This document shows positions 54,741 to 64,000 of a stretch of 64,000 nucleotides of DNA, piece by piece. The stretch is from the NCBI GenBank assembly GCA_905221085.1, contig CAJNBT010000001.1:62001-126000 (forward strand). Reading direction: 5' to 3'. The notes under the pieces are model-generated. The model did no database searches, was not told the DNA's origin, and worked only from the letters and a program-made list of their open reading frames with translations. Source of the stretch: a bacterium (GTDB taxonomy: Bacteria; Bacillota; Bacilli; Lactobacillales; Streptococcaceae). The position numbers and the translations under genes were made by a program. The stretch's first letter is position 1. Every line of letters starts with the position of its first letter.

Positions 54741-55714
54741 TATTTACTTTGGATATCCTCGATATTTTTGATTAAGATAGAGTAGGTTCCATTATCATTT
54801 TGGATAAACTCAACAGACTCGGCGTCTTGATAGACGTTATTGGGAACGATGAGCTCAATTCCATTTGACAAGGAAAGTTTTTGGTTTTCAAATTTTTTAA
54901 GCTGACGACTGGCATCAATTTCATCAAATTGAACAGGTTCTGGGACAGCTTCTTTGACTTGGTCAATAAAGCTCAAACGAGCCGTCAGATTGTTATCAAA
55001 AAGATCGTTGGCCAGTTTCTCAGGTGACAATTCATTGCTTTCTTCTAGGTTATTGAAAATGGCTGATTTGACCTTAGATTGAAATTGAAAATCATCTGTA
55101 TTAAATGTCTCAGCAATTCTCTGGGCCGTTTTTTCCAGTTCCTTGATGGATTTCTTAGGAGAAATTTTAGGAGCGACAGCAAGAAGATTATCTGAAAAAT
55201 AGTTCAAAAAAGTCCCGTTGTACTTGATTCGTTTTTCAATCAGATGGTACTTGCGACTCTGAAGATTGACCACCAAGGCCTCGTCAGCACCCGTTCCAAA
55301 TCCAGGCAGGTTATTCTGAGTCAGCTTGATTGGATTATCAACTTCTCCTCCGAGGTGGGTCAAGGTCTCCCGCAGGGCAATTCGCAAGAAAGCGAAATGT
55401 TCCACGCCTTCTTTAGAAAATTGCACAAAAATCAAGTCATTAGTCTTAAGATTTTCTGAAATGCTGAACTCCTCTTTCCAGAGATTAGCCAGCGTTACTG
55501 ATGTCTCCAACAAATCGTCTGTGATGTGATTGAAGAAGGGATTTTCTTCTTCGAAAATCCCAGTCTTTGCTTCATCTGAATACACACGTTCAATTTTTTT
55601 ACGCAAGTATTCTTCGATTTTTGGAGTAATATTGAGAAACTTATCCGCTAGAAACAGCTCGGTATCATCCGGGCTAAACTGATGGATAATGGCTTTCTTA
55701 ATATAAATGTCCAT
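54740..55714 (-). CDS. Nucleoid-associated protein (NdpA/YejK-like)
   Basis: A 324-residue cytosolic protein of the 37-kDa nucleoid-associated (NdpA) family. The start at 55714 ([13 protein letters not shown]) gives the typical IxxxIIHxL opening; the open frame to 55747 would overlap glyA. It lies seven bases behind glyA, suggesting one transcript. Its exact role in pneumococcus is not established. Confidence 0.85.
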   Translation of the reverse strand: MDIYIKKAIIHQFSPDDTELFLADKFLNITPKIEEYLRKKIERVYSDEAKTGIFEEENPFFNHITDDLLETSVTLANLWKEEFSISENLKTNDLIFVQFSKEGVEHFAFLRIALRETLTHLGGEVDNPIKLTQNNLPGFGTGADEALVVNLQSRKYHLIEKRIKYNGTFLNYFSDNLLAVAPKISPKKSIKELEKTAQRIAETFNTDDFQFQSKVKSAIFNNLEESNELSPEKLANDLFDNNLTARLSFIDQVKEAVPEPVQFDEIDASRQLKKFENQKLSLSNGIELIVPNNVYQDAESVEFIQNDNGTYSILIKNIEDIQSK

Positions 55715-55721
55715 AAAAGTT

Positions 55722-56978
55722 TTAGTCCTCGTATAATGGGAAGGCATCTGTCAATTCTTTGACCACGCTTTTCACTTCTTCTAAAACAGCTTCATTTTCT
55801 GCATTCTTAAGGGTTTTAATGATGAGTTCAGCCACTTTGCGACTTTCTTCTTCACCAAATCCACGTGCAGTAATGGCTGCTGCTCCGATACGAATCCCAC
55901 TTGTCTTGAATGGTGACAAGCTTTCGTAAGGGATTGAGTTTTTATTTAGGGTAATATTGACTTCATCCAGCAAGTTTTGAGCAACTTTTCCGTTTTCTAC
56001 AACCTTAGTCACATCAACAAGGAAGAGATGGTTTTCAGTCCCGCCAGAAATAATACGGAAATCAGGGTCTTGCAAGAAGACATCTGCCATAGCCTTGCTG
56101 TTCTTGATAACATTGGCAGCATATTCCTTGAAAGCTGGATCCAAAACTTCTTTGAAGGAAACAGCCTTCGCAGCCACAACATGTTCCAAAGGACCTCCCT
56201 GAATACCAGGGAAAATAGCTGAATTGATTTTCTTAGCAAGTTCTTCGTCATTGGTCAAAATCAAACCACCACGTGGTCCACGAAGGGTTTTATGAGTCGT
56301 TGTTGTAGTGATATGGGCGTATGGTACTGGGCTTGGGTGAAGACCAGCCGCAACCAAACCAGCGATATGGGCCATATCCACCATGAGCTTAGCACCAACA
56401 GCATCAGCAATTTCACGGAATTTTGAAAAGTCGATAATTTGAGAATAGGCTGAAGCACCTGCTACAATCAGTTTTGGTTTTACTTCTTGGGCTTGTTTCA
56501 AAATAGCATCAAAGTCCAAGAGTTCGGTCTCAGGATCCACACTATAAGAAACAAAGTTGTAGGTTTGACCAGAGAAGCTGACAGGAGCTCCGTGAGTCAA
56601 GTGTCCACCAGCTGCTAAATCCATTCCCATAACAGTATCACCTGGCTCAATCAAGGCCATGTATGCCGCACAGTTAGCTTGGCTTCCTGAGTGAGGTTGG
56701 ACATTGGCAAATTTAGCACCGAAAATTTCTTTTGCGCGTTCAATGGCTAGAGTTTCTACCATATCTACCACATCTGTACCACCATAATAACGGCGTCCTG
56801 GGTAGCCTTCGGCGTATTTATTCGTCAAGATAGACCCTTGAGCTGCCATAACTGCCTTGGAAACCACGTTTTCCGAAGCAATCAACTCAATGTTGTTTTG
56901 TTGGCGTTCTTCTTCTTTGGAAATAGCATTCCAGAGATCAGCATCATATGCTTTAAAATCATCTTTGTCAAAAATCAT
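55722..56978 (-). CDS. glyA: Serine hydroxymethyltransferase
   Basis: A 418-residue PLP enzyme that interconverts serine and glycine with tetrahydrofolate, the main source of one-carbon units. The PLP lysine sits in [14 protein letters not shown] (about 225-238), with [10 protein letters not shown] and [12 protein letters not shown] upstream. Length and sequence are full. It is a conserved core gene supporting placement in S. pneumoniae or S. mitis. Confidence 0.97.
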   Translation of the reverse strand: MIFDKDDFKAYDADLWNAISKEEERQQNNIELIASENVVSKAVMAAQGSILTNKYAEGYPGRRYYGGTDVVDMVETLAIERAKEIFGAKFANVQPHSGSQANCAAYMALIEPGDTVMGMDLAAGGHLTHGAPVSFSGQTYNFVSYSVDPETELLDFDAILKQAQEVKPKLIVAGASAYSQIIDFSKFREIADAVGAKLMVDMAHIAGLVAAGLHPSPVPYAHITTTTTHKTLRGPRGGLILTNDEELAKKINSAIFPGIQGGPLEHVVAAKAVSFKEVLDPAFKEYAANVIKNSKAMADVFLQDPDFRIISGGTENHLFLVDVTKVVENGKVAQNLLDEVNITLNKNSIPYESLSPFKTSGIRIGAAAITARGFGEEESRKVAELIIKTLKNAENEAVLEEVKSVVKELTDAFPLYED

Positions 56979-57038
56979 AGGTCTTCTCCTTTATAGTGTG
57001 ACTGGTCCCTTAATTTAATTTTACAGTAAGAAAGTAAA

Positions 57039-57476
57039 CTAAAAGATGCGAATAAACCGTTTCTGCACTTTATCACAAGTATAACCAACTTTTTCATAAA
57101 ATGCATGAGCACCCAGACGATGATCGGCAGAGTTCAAGCGGATAAACCCATAACCGCGTCTTTTTGCTTCTTGCTCCAACCCTTGTAGTAAGCTTTTACC
57201 AATACCTTGACCTTGTACTTGAGGTGAAACTGCTAAGCCTAAGATGTTAAATCCTGCTTTAGAATAAAGGGATTCATAAACCTCAGCGTGGACATATCCA
57301 AGTAAGACATGACTGTTTACATCCTCATAGCCAAGTATAAAATGATGGGAATCCTGAGACAGTCTAGATAGTTGGCTAGCCGTTTCCCCTGGACTAAAAG
57401 AATAACCCAAAGCCTCTTGGTTAATCTCGCATATAGCATTTATATCTGTTTCTTGCAAATCTCTTAGCATCTTCAT
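57039..57476 (-). CDS. GNAT-family acetyltransferase
   Basis: A 145-residue GNAT N-acetyltransferase with the acetyl-CoA motif VQGQGIGKSLLQGLEQEAKR (about 90-110) and the terminal ADHRLGAHAFYEKVGY. Substrate unknown. The four-base overlap with the Sua5 gene indicates an operon of prfA, prmC, sua5 and this gene, fitting a translation-linked role such as ribosomal-protein or tRNA acetylation. Confidence 0.88.
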   Translation of the reverse strand: MKMLRDLQETDINAICEINQEALGYSFSPGETASQLSRLSQDSHHFILGYEDVNSHVLLGYVHAEVYESLYSKAGFNILGLAVSPQVQGQGIGKSLLQGLEQEAKRRGYGFIRLNSADHRLGAHAFYEKVGYTCDKVQKRFIRIF

Positions 57477-58078
57477 TCCTCCTCAAAAGAAATCTCTGGC
57501 AACCGAGCAAGAATATCTTCTCGCTTAATGGCCCCTTGGCGTAAGATTTTCACCTTATCTCCAGACAAATCCAAGATAGTAGAATCCTGTCCAGTTAGAA
57601 AAGCATCGTCTTCCAGCCCCAAAACCTCTTGGTCAAAATCCTTCAGAATTTGTTCAAAGGTTATCCCACTTGCCTGACCTGAAATATTGGCAGACGGTCC
57701 AATCAAGGGCCCCGTCTCTCTAATCAAATCTAGTGTAATGGGGTGACTGGGCATTCGAAATCCCACCGTTGCAAGACCAGAATTAACCCAATAGGGAACT
57801 CGGTCATTGGCTTCGAGAATAATGGTCAAGGGACCTGGTAAAAAGGTCTCTACAAGTTTTTGTAGATAAGTTGGCTGATTCTTTGAAAAGTACAAGATGT
57901 CCTCTAGAGAGGCAACATTGAGATTAAGTGCCTTGTCTCTAGGGCGACGTTTGAGTTGGTAAACATGGTCAACTGCTTTTTCGTCTAAAGCCTTGGCAAA
58001 GAGACCGTAAACCGTTTCTGTAGGCAGAACGACAGCTCCACCATTTTCTAACTCTTGTCTAATCCTGTCCATCATCAA
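57473..58078 (-). CDS. tsaC: L-threonylcarbamoyladenylate synthase (Sua5/YrdC)
   Basis: A 201-residue enzyme making threonylcarbamoyl-AMP for t6A modification of ANN-decoding tRNAs. It has the YrdC signature LPTETVYGLFAKA (about 18-30), KRRPRDKALNL and GPSANISGQASG. Its start overlaps prmC by 20 bases. It is the short, YrdC-only form without the Sua5 C-terminal domain. Confidence 0.93.
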   Translation of the reverse strand: MMMDRIRQELENGGAVVLPTETVYGLFAKALDEKAVDHVYQLKRRPRDKALNLNVASLEDILYFSKNQPTYLQKLVETFLPGPLTIILEANDRVPYWVNSGLATVGFRMPSHPITLDLIRETGPLIGPSANISGQASGITFEQILKDFDQEVLGLEDDAFLTGQDSTILDLSGDKVKILRQGAIKREDILARLPEISFEEE

Positions 58079-58895
58079 CTACAACCATCCTATCTTGACC
58101 AAATTGGTCCTTGAGTGTTCTTACCCGCTTTTCAGGAAGATATTTCCTAAAAAGTTCAGGAACACTTTGACCTTGCTTGTATCCAATTTCAAGGTAAATC
58201 TTACCACCATCTGTGAGATAGTCTTTTGCATCTTCCGCAATTCTACGGTAAATAGCTAGGCCATCCTCGTCTGCAAAGAGAGCTAGATGAGGCTCCGAAT
58301 GAAAAACATTCAAACCAACCTCTGACTCATCTTCACGAGAGATATAGGGTGGATTGGATACAATTATATCATATTTTTCAGAAATTTCTGCAAAACAATC
58401 AGATTTTTTGAAAAATATATTAAGTTTTTGATTTTTAGCATTTTCGCTAGCTAAATCTAAAGCATCTTGGGAAATATCCACTGCTGTCACTGACCAAGCT
58501 GGTCTATTTTTTGCTAAGGCGAGAGCAATAGCTCCGCTACCTGTACCGATATCCAGAACTGAAAGATTCGTCTCAGGATTTTCAGCTAGAATATGCTCCA
58601 CTAACTCCTCTGTCTCTGGACGGGGAATCAAAACTCGCTCATCCACCTTTAACTGCATTCCATAAAAATCAGCCTGTCCGATGATATACTGAACTGGTTT
58701 ATGAGACGATAACTGCTGGTAAATTTTTTCTACAAATTGTTTTTCTTCCTCTGTGACCTCTTGCTGAAGGGCAAAAACAAAGTCTGTAAAAGAGAGATTT
58801 TTCAGGCTACGATAGACAAAAGAGAGGCTTTCTGCCTCCTCTCCTTGTCTAACCAACTCTTCTTCAAAATCTGAAAATAATTGAGCTAATTTCAT
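58059..58895 (-). CDS. prmC: Peptide chain release factor N5-glutamine methyltransferase
   Basis: A 278-residue enzyme that methylates the GGQ glutamine of release factors. AdoMet motif VLDIGTGSGAIALALA (about 112-127) and catalytic NPPY in IIVSNPPYIS (about 178-187). It directly follows its substrate gene prfA (adjacent stop/start). Confidence 0.95.
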   Translation of the reverse strand: MKLAQLFSDFEEELVRQGEEAESLSFVYRSLKNLSFTDFVFALQQEVTEEEKQFVEKIYQQLSSHKPVQYIIGQADFYGMQLKVDERVLIPRPETEELVEHILAENPETNLSVLDIGTGSGAIALALAKNRPAWSVTAVDISQDALDLASENAKNQKLNIFFKKSDCFAEISEKYDIIVSNPPYISREDESEVGLNVFHSEPHLALFADEDGLAIYRRIAEDAKDYLTDGGKIYLEIGYKQGQSVPELFRKYLPEKRVRTLKDQFGQDRMVVVDDGQD

Positions 58896-59974
58896 TATTT
58901 GTTTAATTCTTCTAGTTTTTGTGTTTGGTCATAGAGTACCAAGGCGTCCACAACTTCATCCAATTTTCCAGACAAGATGGTATCTAGTTTTTGGAGAGTC
59001 AAGCCGATACGGTGGTCTGTGACACGGTTTTGTGGGAAGTTATAAGTACGAATCCGTTCTGAACGGTCACCAGTACCGATTGTCGACTTACGCTCAGCGT
59101 CCTGTTCATCCTGAGCAATCTGAGCAAAGTGGTCAGCAACACGCGCACGGATGATTTTCATGGCTTTCTCACGGTTCTTCTGTTGAGTACGCTCTTCCTG
59201 CATCTCAACCTTGATATTGGTTGGCAAGTGAACGATACGAACGGCAGTCGCAACCTTATTGACGTTCTGTCCACCAGCACCAGAGGCATGGTAGATGTCG
59301 ACACGAAGGTCTTTTGGATCAATGTCGTATTCAACTTCTTCTACTTCAGGCATAACAAGAACTGTCGCTGTCGAAGTATGAACACGGCCTTGGCTTTCTG
59401 TCACAGGAACACGTTGTACACGATGGGCACCAGATTCATACTTAAGCTTAGAGTAAACAGACTGACCTGAAACCATGGCAACCACTTCTTTGAAACCACC
59501 TACACCATTCATAGAGGCTTCCATGACTTCAAAGCGCCAACCTTGGGCTTCAGCATACTTTTGGTACATGGTTAAGAGGTCTCCAGCGAAAAGCGCTGCT
59601 TCGTCTCCACCAGCTGCTCCACGGATTTCAAGGATGATATTCTTGTCATCGTTTGGATCCTTTGGAAGGAGCAAGATTTTCAGTTTCTCCTCGTACTCTT
59701 CTTTTTCAGCCTTGGCATCTTTGAGCTCTTGCTTGGCCATTTCTTCCAAGTCCGCATCTCCACCTGATTCCTTAATCATCTCTTCAGCATCAACGATATT
59801 TTGAAGGACTTGTTTGTACTCACGGTAGGCTGTTACTGTGTCACGAGTAGAAGCCTCCTCTTTTGAAAGCTCCATGAAACGCTTGGTGTCCGAAACCACA
59901 TCTGGGTCACTGAGCAACTCTCCTAATTCTTCATAACGGTCTTCTACAGCTTGTAGTTGATCATAGATGTTCAT
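58895..59974 (-). CDS. prfA: Peptide chain release factor 1
   Basis: A 359-residue class I release factor reading UAA/UAG. It has the GGQ motif in [18 protein letters not shown] (about 230-247) and a C-terminal [14 protein letters not shown]. It is full length and the first gene of the prfA-prmC-tsaC-GNAT cluster, transcribed with tdk and the GNAT gene upstream. Confidence 0.97.
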   Translation of the reverse strand: MNIYDQLQAVEDRYEELGELLSDPDVVSDTKRFMELSKEEASTRDTVTAYREYKQVLQNIVDAEEMIKESGGDADLEEMAKQELKDAKAEKEEYEEKLKILLLPKDPNDDKNIILEIRGAAGGDEAALFAGDLLTMYQKYAEAQGWRFEVMEASMNGVGGFKEVVAMVSGQSVYSKLKYESGAHRVQRVPVTESQGRVHTSTATVLVMPEVEEVEYDIDPKDLRVDIYHASGAGGQNVNKVATAVRIVHLPTNIKVEMQEERTQQKNREKAMKIIRARVADHFAQIAQDEQDAERKSTIGTGDRSERIRTYNFPQNRVTDHRIGLTLQKLDTILSGKLDEVVDALVLYDQTQKLEELNK

Positions 59975-59983
59975 TTTTTCTCC

Positions 59984-60463
59984 TTATTTCTCAATTGTTA
60001 AATCATAGATTGCTACTACTTCGTTCTCAGATATTTCCCCAGTTTCTTTAAATCCATAACTAAGGTAACAATATCTTGCATGTTCATTTTCTGGTTCATA
60101 AGACAACCAAAGTTTATTGCTTAAACCTGCTGGCGCTGTCCGAACATAGTCTAGTACTTTATCCATAATTGGTTTAAAATATCCTTGACTTTGAAAATTC
60201 TTATCAATCATAAAACGAAATAGTAAATAATTTCCACTACTAATTCCGATCTTTTTATCATAAGCTATCATCACAAAACCTATAATTGCATCATTATCAT
60301 AAACTGCCAATGGAGCTACAAAATCTCCATTTTTAGTGTAGACGTATGCTTCAGCTAAACTAATTGCGTTGGTTGCAATGAATTGTTTTTGATATTCCTT
60401 GACATCCAAATTCAAAACATCAAAATAATTTTCCATTGTAACATCTCTTAGTTCAATTGTCAT
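59984..60463 (-). CDS. GNAT-family acetyltransferase
   Basis: A 159-residue GNAT protein similar to spermine/spermidine-type acetyltransferases ([23 protein letters not shown] at the C-terminus; [19 protein letters not shown] in the acetyl-CoA region). The acetyl-CoA loop lacks the usual RGxG and has QSQGYF instead, as in SpeG/BltD-type relatives. The substrate is unproven. It overlaps tdk by 11 bases. Confidence 0.85.
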   Translation of the reverse strand: MTIELRDVTMENYFDVLNLDVKEYQKQFIATNAISLAEAYVYTKNGDFVAPLAVYDNDAIIGFVMIAYDKKIGISSGNYLLFRFMIDKNFQSQGYFKPIMDKVLDYVRTAPAGLSNKLWLSYEPENEHARYCYLSYGFKETGEISENEVVAIYDLTIEK

Positions 60464-61052
60464 AGTTTTGCTCCTTGTTAGAGGTTATCATTGGCGCAAA
60501 ATAATGTTTACGGCAAACTGAGATATAGGTTTCATTGCCACCAATCTGTATCTGCTCTCCATCATAAACGGGCAGTCCATCCTGTGTTCGCAAAACCATA
60601 GTCGCCTTTTTCTTACAATACTGGCAAATGGTCTTAATCTCATCAATCTTGTCTGCTAAGAGCAAGAGATACTTGGAACCTTCGAACAGTTCATTGCGAA
60701 AGTCATTTTTCAAACCAAAAGCCATGACAGGTATGTTTAACTCATCAACAACACGAGCTAGGTCATAAACATGATGACGCTTGAGAAACTGGGCCTCATC
60801 AACCAACACACAGTAAGGTGTTTCTGGTAAATCACGAATAAATCCAAAGATATCAGTCGTTTCCTCAATCGCAAGGGCAGGGCGTTTCATGCCAATTCGA
60901 CTCGACACATAGCCAACACCGTCACGCGTATCCAGAGCTGAGGTCATAATCACAACACCTTTTCCTTGCTCCTCATAGTTATAGGCTACTTTAAGAATCT
61001 CGATTGTCTTACCAGAGTTCATGGTCCCATAACGATAATACAACTGTGCCAT
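60453..61052 (-). CDS. tdk: Thymidine kinase
   Basis: A 199-residue type II thymidine kinase salvaging thymidine to dTMP. P-loop GTMNSGKT (about 9-16), DEAQFL (about 90-95) and a zinc lasso with CQYC and a distal Cys/His pair (CRKH). The open frame reaches 61091, but a TATACT -10 sits at 61092-61097, leaving no leader for that ATG; the start at 61052 (MAQLYYRYG) is preferred. Confidence 0.95.
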   Translation of the reverse strand: MAQLYYRYGTMNSGKTIEILKVAYNYEEQGKGVVIMTSALDTRDGVGYVSSRIGMKRPALAIEETTDIFGFIRDLPETPYCVLVDEAQFLKRHHVYDLARVVDELNIPVMAFGLKNDFRNELFEGSKYLLLLADKIDEIKTICQYCKKKATMVLRTQDGLPVYDGEQIQIGGNETYISVCRKHYFAPMITSNKEQNYDN

Positions 61053-61174
61053 GTTTCTTGCTTCACGTCCATTTCTAAATTTTTGCTTCATTCTAGTATA
61101 TCATAATTTTCTTAAGCTTTAAACGGCAAAATGTGGTAAAATAGAAGAAATCAAAACTAGTGGAGGAAGCTATT

Positions 61175-61357
61175 ATGCCATTTGTTCGCATCGATTTATT
61201 TGAAGGACGCACGCTCGAGCAAAAGAAAGCTCTTGCTAAGGAAGTAACGGAAGCTGTTGTCCGTAACACTGGAGCACCTCAATCTGCTGTCCATGTCATC
61301 ATCAACGACATGCCAGAAGGAACTTATTTCCCACAAGGGGAAATGCGTACCAAATAA
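61175..61357 (+). CDS. 4-oxalocrotonate tautomerase family protein
   Basis: A 60-residue 4-OT-type tautomerase. After Met removal the catalytic Pro1 is exposed (MPFVRIDLFEGRT), with Arg residues at the usual places. GGAGG stands before the start at 61175, divergent from tdk. The substrate in streptococci is unknown. Confidence 0.92.
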   Translation: MPFVRIDLFEGRTLEQKKALAKEVTEAVVRNTGAPQSAVHVIINDMPEGTYFPQGEMRTK

Positions 61358-61361
61358 ACTA

Positions 61362-61386
61362 GCTTAAGCAGAATTGCTTAGGCTTT
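61362..61386 (+). terminator. Terminator after the tautomerase gene
   Basis: AGCTTAAGCA (61362-61371) pairs with TGCTTAGGCT with one mismatch, followed by a T-run. Confidence 0.7.
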
Positions 61387-61494
61387 TTCAATCTCCAAGT
61401 AGCATCCATTGAAGAAATAGTTCAAATTTGTTACAATTTGAAAAGAGACTTGGAAAAATTTCCAAGAAAAGAGCTATTTATTAAAGGAAACATT

Positions 61495-62868
61495 ATGATT
61501 ACACGTGAATTTGATACCATCGCTGCTATCTCTACTCCACTAGGTGAAGGAGCCATTGGTATTGTCCGCTTGAGCGGAACAGACAGTTTTGCAATTGCGC
61601 AAAAGATTTTTAAAGGCAAAGACTTGAGTCAGGTTGCTAGCCATACCCTTAACTACGGTCACATCGTTGACCCTCAGACAGGAAAAGTCATGGACGAGGT
61701 TATGGTTGGGGCTATGAAGTCTCCAAAGACCTTCACTCGTGAGGATATTATCGAGATTAACACCCACGGTGGGATTGCAGTGACCAATGAGATTCTCCAA
61801 CTAGCTATCCGTGAAGGAGCTCGGTTGGCTGAGCCTGGTGAATTTACCAAACGTGCCTTCCTAAACGGTCGTGTGGACTTAACTCAGGCTGAGGCTGTGA
61901 TGGATATCATCCGTGCAAAGACTGATAAAGCTATGAACATTGCAGTTAAGCAATTAGACGGCTCCCTTTCTGACCTGATTAACAATACCCGTCAAGAAAT
62001 CCTCAATACACTTGCCCAAGTTGAGGTTAATATCGACTATCCTGAGTATGACGATGTTGAGGAAGCCACTACTGCTGTTGTCCGAGAGAAGACAATGGAG
62101 TTTGAACAATTACTAACCAATCTCCTTAGAACAGCCCGTCGCGGTAAAATCCTTCGTGAAGGCATTTCAACAGCTATCATCGGTCGTCCCAACGTTGGGA
62201 AATCAAGCCTTCTCAACAACCTCTTGCGTGAAGACAAGGCTATAGTCACTGATATCGCTGGTACTACACGTGATGTCATCGAAGAATACGTCAACATCAA
62301 TGGTGTTCCTCTCAAATTGATTGATACAGCTGGTATCCGTGAAACGGATGACATCGTGGAACAAATAGGTGTTGAGCGTTCGAAAAAAGCCCTCAAGGAA
62401 GCTGACTTGGTTCTACTGGTGCTAAATGCCAGTGAACCACTAACCGCCCAAGACCGCCAACTCCTAGAAATCAGTCAGGAGACTAATCGCATTATTCTTC
62501 TTAACAAAACTGACCTGCCTGAAGCGATTGAAACTTCAGAACTACCTGAAGACGTCATCCGTATTTCCGTCCTTAAAAACCAAAACATCAATAAGATTGA
62601 AGAGCGCATTAACAACCTCTTCTTTGAAAATGCTGGTTTGATTGAGCAAGACGCTACTTACTTGTCTAACGCACGTCACATTTCCCTAATTGAGAAGGCC
62701 GTTGAAAGCCTACAAGCTGTTAATGAAGGTCTTGAACTAGGTATGCCAGTTGATTTACTTCAAGTGGATTTAACTCGTACTTGGGAAATCCTCGGTGAAA
62801 TCACTGGAGATGCTGCTCCTGATGAACTCATAACCCAGCTCTTTAGCCAATTCTGTTTAGGAAAATAA
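61495..62868 (+). CDS. mnmE: tRNA modification GTPase MnmE
   Basis: A 457-residue GTPase that with MnmG modifies wobble uridine in tRNA. It has an N-terminal THF-binding domain, helical domain, inserted G domain (about 220-380) with [21 protein letters not shown] and NKTD, and the C-terminal catalytic Cys in FCLGK. ATG 61495 has AAAGGAAA in front; the open frame from 61438 would begin upstream of a TACAAT -10 within TTCAAAT...ATTTGAA (61421-61441). Confidence 0.96.
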   Translation: MITREFDTIAAISTPLGEGAIGIVRLSGTDSFAIAQKIFKGKDLSQVASHTLNYGHIVDPQTGKVMDEVMVGAMKSPKTFTREDIIEINTHGGIAVTNEILQLAIREGARLAEPGEFTKRAFLNGRVDLTQAEAVMDIIRAKTDKAMNIAVKQLDGSLSDLINNTRQEILNTLAQVEVNIDYPEYDDVEEATTAVVREKTMEFEQLLTNLLRTARRGKILREGISTAIIGRPNVGKSSLLNNLLREDKAIVTDIAGTTRDVIEEYVNINGVPLKLIDTAGIRETDDIVEQIGVERSKKALKEADLVLLVLNASEPLTAQDRQLLEISQETNRIILLNKTDLPEAIETSELPEDVIRISVLKNQNINKIEERINNLFFENAGLIEQDATYLSNARHISLIEKAVESLQAVNEGLELGMPVDLLQVDLTRTWEILGEITGDAAPDELITQLFSQFCLGK

Positions 62869-62870
62869 GT

Positions 62871-62904
62871 AAAATCCATGATCGTTCTTGCGGTCATGGA
62901 TTTT
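62871..62904. terminator. Bidirectional terminator between mnmE and dapA
   Basis: A perfect stem, AAAATCCATGA (62871-62881) / TCATGGATTTT (62894-62904), with A and T tracts on both sides, between convergent genes. Confidence 0.85.
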
Positions 62905-62914
62905 ATTGTCTTTA

Positions 62915-63850
62915 TTAGTAATCTGGTCTTAAGACACCTGTTACAGTTGCCTTGGTCGCTTCGTAGTCGCCATCTACAACAACCTTGATAATGCGTTTGG
63001 CATCTTCTTCTGGTGCTGGAACAAGAGGTAGACGAGTTGGTCCAGCTTCAAATCCCATATAGTTCAGAACTGCCTTAACTGGAGCAGGACTTGGATAAGA
63101 GAAGAGGGCATTGACTTTAGGAATGAACTTACGTTGAATAGCTGCGGCTTTCTTCATATCGCTTTCTGCAATGGCAGTAAACATCTCGTGCATTTCATCC
63201 CCATTTGTATGAGAGGCAACAGAAATAACCCCGTCAGCACCAAGGTTCATTGCATGGAAGGCATCACCATCCTCACCAGTATAGACCAAGAACTCTTCTG
63301 GCTTGTGCTCAATCAAGTAAGCCATATTGGCCAAGCTAGTACATTCTTTGACACCGATAATATTTGGATGGTCAGCCAAACGAAGCATGGTTTCTGGAGT
63401 CAATTCGACAACCACACGCCCTGGAATGTTATAGATAATAATTGGTAGGTCAGAAGCATCTGCAATAGCCTTAAAGTGCTGATACATTCCTTCTTGAGAA
63501 GGTTTGTTGTAGTAAGGTACGATAGCAAGTCCAGCAGCAAAACCACCAAATTCTGCTACTTCTTTGACAAACTCGATAGAGTCACGCGTATCATTGGTAC
63601 CCACACCCGCAATCAAAGGAACACGTCCATTGACAACTTTTTGTACAGCCGCAAAGAGCTCCAACTCTTCATCGTGAGTCAATGTCGGACTCTCAGCAGT
63701 GGTACCTGCGAGAAGAATTCCATCCGTATGATGGTCCAATAAATGCTCAATCAAGGCTGGAATGGCATCAAAGTTGATGGAACCATCCTCGTGGAAGGGG
63801 GTAATAAAGGCTGTGATGATTTTACACTCTTTTAAATCTTGATAAGACAT
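62915..63850 (-). CDS. dapA: 4-hydroxy-tetrahydrodipicolinate synthase
   Basis: A 311-residue aldolase of lysine/diaminopimelate synthesis. The Schiff-base Lys lies in IIGVKECTS (about 162-170), Tyr in [10 protein letters not shown], and GTTAESPTL near residue 50. The start at 63850 (MSYQDLKEC) has GAGAGG upstream; a GTG at 63859 is rejected. It follows asd, its pathway neighbour, as in pneumococcus. Confidence 0.96.
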   Translation of the reverse strand: MSYQDLKECKIITAFITPFHEDGSINFDAIPALIEHLLDHHTDGILLAGTTAESPTLTHDEELELFAAVQKVVNGRVPLIAGVGTNDTRDSIEFVKEVAEFGGFAAGLAIVPYYNKPSQEGMYQHFKAIADASDLPIIIYNIPGRVVVELTPETMLRLADHPNIIGVKECTSLANMAYLIEHKPEEFLVYTGEDGDAFHAMNLGADGVISVASHTNGDEMHEMFTAIAESDMKKAAAIQRKFIPKVNALFSYPSPAPVKAVLNYMGFEAGPTRLPLVPAPEEDAKRIIKVVVDGDYEATKATVTGVLRPDY

Positions 63851-63906
63851 GAGAAACACCTCTCTATTTCAAAGAAGGAGTTCATCTGAACTCCTAAATT
63901 ATATGA

Positions 63907-64000
63907 CTATTTTAATTCAAATTTCAATTCTGCTGTTGGACTAACCAAGCCACGTTCGTGAAGAGTTTCTGCAATCTGAACTGAGTTCCAAGCAGCACCT
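63907..64000 (-). CDS. asd: Aspartate-semialdehyde dehydrogenase (C-terminal end only)
   Basis: The last 30 codons and stop of a minus-strand gene ([18 protein letters not shown]...), recognisable as the C-terminus of Asd, which makes the substrate of DapA. The gene runs off the right edge. Confidence 0.85.
   Translation of the reverse strand, partial: GAAWNSVQIAETLHERGLVSPTAELKFELK

Overview
The window is a Streptococcus pneumoniae (or very close S. mitis-group) chromosome segment carrying most of a composite Tn5253-like integrative and conjugative element (ICE). About 51,680-64,000 is ordinary pneumococcal core genome. Its order is rlmCD, a DUF1002 protein, a PvaA-like lysozyme, a nucleoid-associated protein, glyA, GNAT, sua5, prmC, prfA, GNAT, tdk, 4-oxalocrotonate tautomerase, mnmE, dapA, asd, which is the order I recall next to pneumococcal pathogenicity island 1. 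Everything to the left is mobile DNA inserted at the 3' end of rlmCD. The left ICE end, with its integrase and relaxase, lies outside the window.

The Tn5252-like backbone occupies 1-29,320 and 47,360-51,680, almost all on the minus strand. From a promoter and structured leader at about 29,000-29,200 a long transfer operon reads leftward. It runs through a PcfB-like protein, VirD4, a small pilin-like protein, TrbL/VirB6, PrgI, VirB4, a lysozyme/CHAP cell-wall hydrolase, a PBECR4-like protein, a TSP3-repeat protein, a 2,076-residue methylase-helicase resembling phage DarB, small ICE genes, a VirB8-like protein and a Toprim primase-like protein. A cassette at 7.2-11.3 kb interrupts it: a LanFEG-type ABC transporter, a broken peptide gene and a divergent PlcR/TprA-like regulator. 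At the far left is a tightly overlapping set: pezA antitoxin, pezT zeta toxin, a class 2 OLD nuclease and a UvrD-type helicase. The last two form a Gabija-like defence pair, and the helicase runs off the window. The right ICE end holds a CPBP protease, small regulators including an Spx-like protein without its cysteines, an orphan cytosine-C5 methyltransferase and a RepA_N replication protein.

A complete Tn916/Tn5251-type element (about 29,325-47,354) sits just upstream of the ICE transfer promoter. It has orf24 to orf13, the tet(M) region, orf6/9/7/8, xis and int. tet(M) is frameshifted in an AG dinucleotide tract after codon 340, so ribosomal-protection tetracycline resistance is predicted to be lost.

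The most noteworthy signals are these. (1) The Gabija-like pair is translationally coupled to PezAT. (2) The same boxA-like rRNA-antitermination motif heads the structured leaders of both the ICE transfer operon and the Tn916 xis region, and several hairpin-plus-U-tract terminators lie inside the ICE operon, which suggests processive antitermination. (3) A peptide/regulator/ABC locus has a palindromic operator over its -10 and a twice-frameshifted signal-peptide-like gene. (4) The AG-tract frameshift in tet(M) may be revertible.
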